Below are positions 33,268 through 34,141 of a stretch of 34,141 nt of DNA, one piece after another (positions within the stretch are counted from its first letter, which is position 1; the number at the start of each line of letters is the position of its first letter). The translations under genes were made by a program, and so were the position numbers. The notes below the pieces were generated by a model. That model did not search any database. It saw nothing but the letters and a program-made list of their open reading frames with translations, and was not told the DNA's origin. Origin of the DNA: an uncultured Ruminococcus sp. Its GTDB lineage: Bacteria; Bacillota; Clostridia; Oscillospirales; CAG-272. The stretch lies in the NCBI GenBank assembly GCA_902795355.1, contig CADBKZ010000016.1, positions 1 through 34,141 on the forward strand. Direction: 5' to 3'.

Positions 33268-33903
33268 CTATATTTCGGTTGCGGTTTTCCAATCCACGTC
33301 GGTGTGGCCGCAGCAGTACATCAACAGCTTTTGCAGGGTCAGTTCATAGGAATAGGAGTAGGGGTTTTGCGCCTCGCCGCGGACAAACCGCGCAAAGTCG
33401 GACATCATTTCGTCGTAGCGGCAGAGGGGATCATACGCCGGAAGCTCCAACGCCTTGCCGCGGCGGTCCCCATAGGTTGCGGCGTTTTCCAACGGGATGA
33501 AGTACGCGCGGGTGGGGCTTTCCAGCGGCTCGATTTCGTAGGTCCCCTTGGTCCCGCAAACAATCAGTTGCCGCCGACCGTAGCCGTTGACCTCGGCGGA
33601 AGTGGCCTCGGCCGTGGAAATGCCGTTCGGGTATTCGAACAACGCCAAGCCGAAATCGGTGGCGTCCACGCCGTCCGTCCCCGTGGATTTAAGGAACGGG
33701 TGGATCTTTTCGGGAAGCCCCTGCAAGCGGTAAATCAGGTCGATCATATGGCAGCCGAGGTAGAATTGGGTGCCGCCCTGAAACTTTTTCAGCCATTTGC
33801 GCTTTTCGGGATCATGGCGGGTGTTCATAATGGCGGAGACCTGATAAATATCGCCCAATTCTCCGCGCTCCATGCGGGCAATGCAATCGAGAACGGCCGC
33901 GTT
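33268..33903 (-). pseudogene. 5'-truncated Gfo/Idh/MocA oxidoreductase
   Basis: About 212 codons of the C-terminal substrate domain of a Gfo/Idh/MocA-type sugar dehydrogenase remain: ERGELGDIYQVSA, GGTQFYLGCHMIDLIYRLQG with the catalytic His region, and DATDFGLALFEYPNG. The N-terminal Rossmann domain and the EKP motif, about 120 residues in all, are absent. Reading upstream, the homologous sequence stops at KCNAAVLDCIA and meets a TGA at 33910-33912, where the family would continue with a MYR-type strand. An ATG at 33873 has no ribosome binding site. Either a real deletion or insertion occurred at about 33903 or the sequence is misjoined there. In an intact operon it would precede the GH5 gene in sugar use. 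Confidence 0.7.
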
Positions 33904-34141
33904 ACACTTTCAAATCATCCTCGCCATCAATTCTGCTTATGATTTCCTGATAATTCGAAACAACAACCGGTAATCCGGCACGAACCAATGCATTCGCGGC
34001 GATAATCGTTTCCGGCGCCCTTCCCGCAGAATCCCCGGAAACATCAAAATAATACCCTTTGTCCGTTTTAACCGGATACAGGTGCATACTGCAAGAAATG
34101 CTGAAAGACGGAATGATTTCCCACGGGTGCGATCCGTTGAA
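33902..34141 (-). CDS. Unrecognised protein, C-terminal 79 residues, running off the window
   Basis: The frame is open from the window edge to a TAA at 33902-33904. Visible sequence includes PSFSISCSMHLYPVKTDKGY, FDVSGDSAGRAPETI and NALVRAGLPVVVSNYQEI, ending EDDLKV. It does not look like the missing N-terminus of the neighbouring oxidoreductase. Base composition is more AT-rich than the surrounding genes (many AAT, ATT and GAT codons), which suggests different ancestry. The start lies outside the window and no family could be named. Confidence 0.55.
   Translation of the reverse strand, partial: FNGSHPWEIIPSFSISCSMHLYPVKTDKGYYFDVSGDSAGRAPETIIAANALVRAGLPVVVSNYQEIISRIDGEDDLKV

Overview
This is a GC-rich chromosomal window from a Firmicute, most likely a Clostridia (Oscillospiraceae-type) bacterium. 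The evidence is the gene order DUF2232 - gdpP - rplI - dnaB - tilS - hpt - ftsH, strong AAGGAG-type ribosome binding sites, sigma-A-like promoters (TTGACA-17-TATAAT), an RNase J, rubrerythrin, and a 219-aa zinc-ribbon protein of a type I associate with this group. The family assignment rests on recognition of protein motifs; no search was run.

Layout. 1-767 is a gene-free mosaic of intergenic repeats. 768-1505 holds a strong promoter, a structured leader RNA ending in a terminator, and a GNAT acetyltransferase. A bidirectional terminator separates it from a reverse-strand phosphohexomutase (1632-3041). 3212-10155 is a forward core operon: DUF2232 membrane protein, c-di-AMP phosphodiesterase GdpP, ribosomal protein bL9, replicative helicase DnaB and TilS. 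A 0.9-kb repeat island then separates tilS from hpt and ftsH (11076-13769), genes that normally follow it directly. On the reverse strand come inorganic pyrophosphatase and a small membrane protein locus that looks frameshifted. A 93-aa tail-anchored protein, a candidate small RNA gene (15548-15765) and a second large repeat island follow. 17106-22505 is forward: RNase J, a large membrane-anchored foldase-like protein and the zinc-ribbon protein. A third repeat island (about 22580-23410) precedes a reverse operon of symporter, oligoendopeptidase F, TfoX-like protein and rubrerythrin (27794 back to 23474). A divergent promoter drives an SDR oxidoreductase and a LUD-domain protein. The end of the window is a reverse operon: a 5'-truncated Gfo/Idh/MocA oxidoreductase, a GH5 lipoprotein glycosidase and a quinone oxidoreductase.

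Most genes are ordinary housekeeping functions in replication, translation, RNA decay, membrane proteolysis, second-messenger turnover and peptide or sugar use. The less ordinary material is non-coding. It includes (i) shuffled short cassettes bounded by CCGTAGGG/CCCTACGG octamers, including a 128-bp element with perfect 28-bp terminal inverted repeats; (ii) a second repeat family with inverted and direct copies around the core operon; (iii) a leader with mutually exclusive terminator and long-range helices; (iv) a promoter followed by about 180 nt of structured non-coding sequence; and (v) related hairpin-plus-GACCTT-repeat leaders upstream of both hpt and the RNase J gene. No tRNA, rRNA, CRISPR array, transposase or prophage gene was seen.
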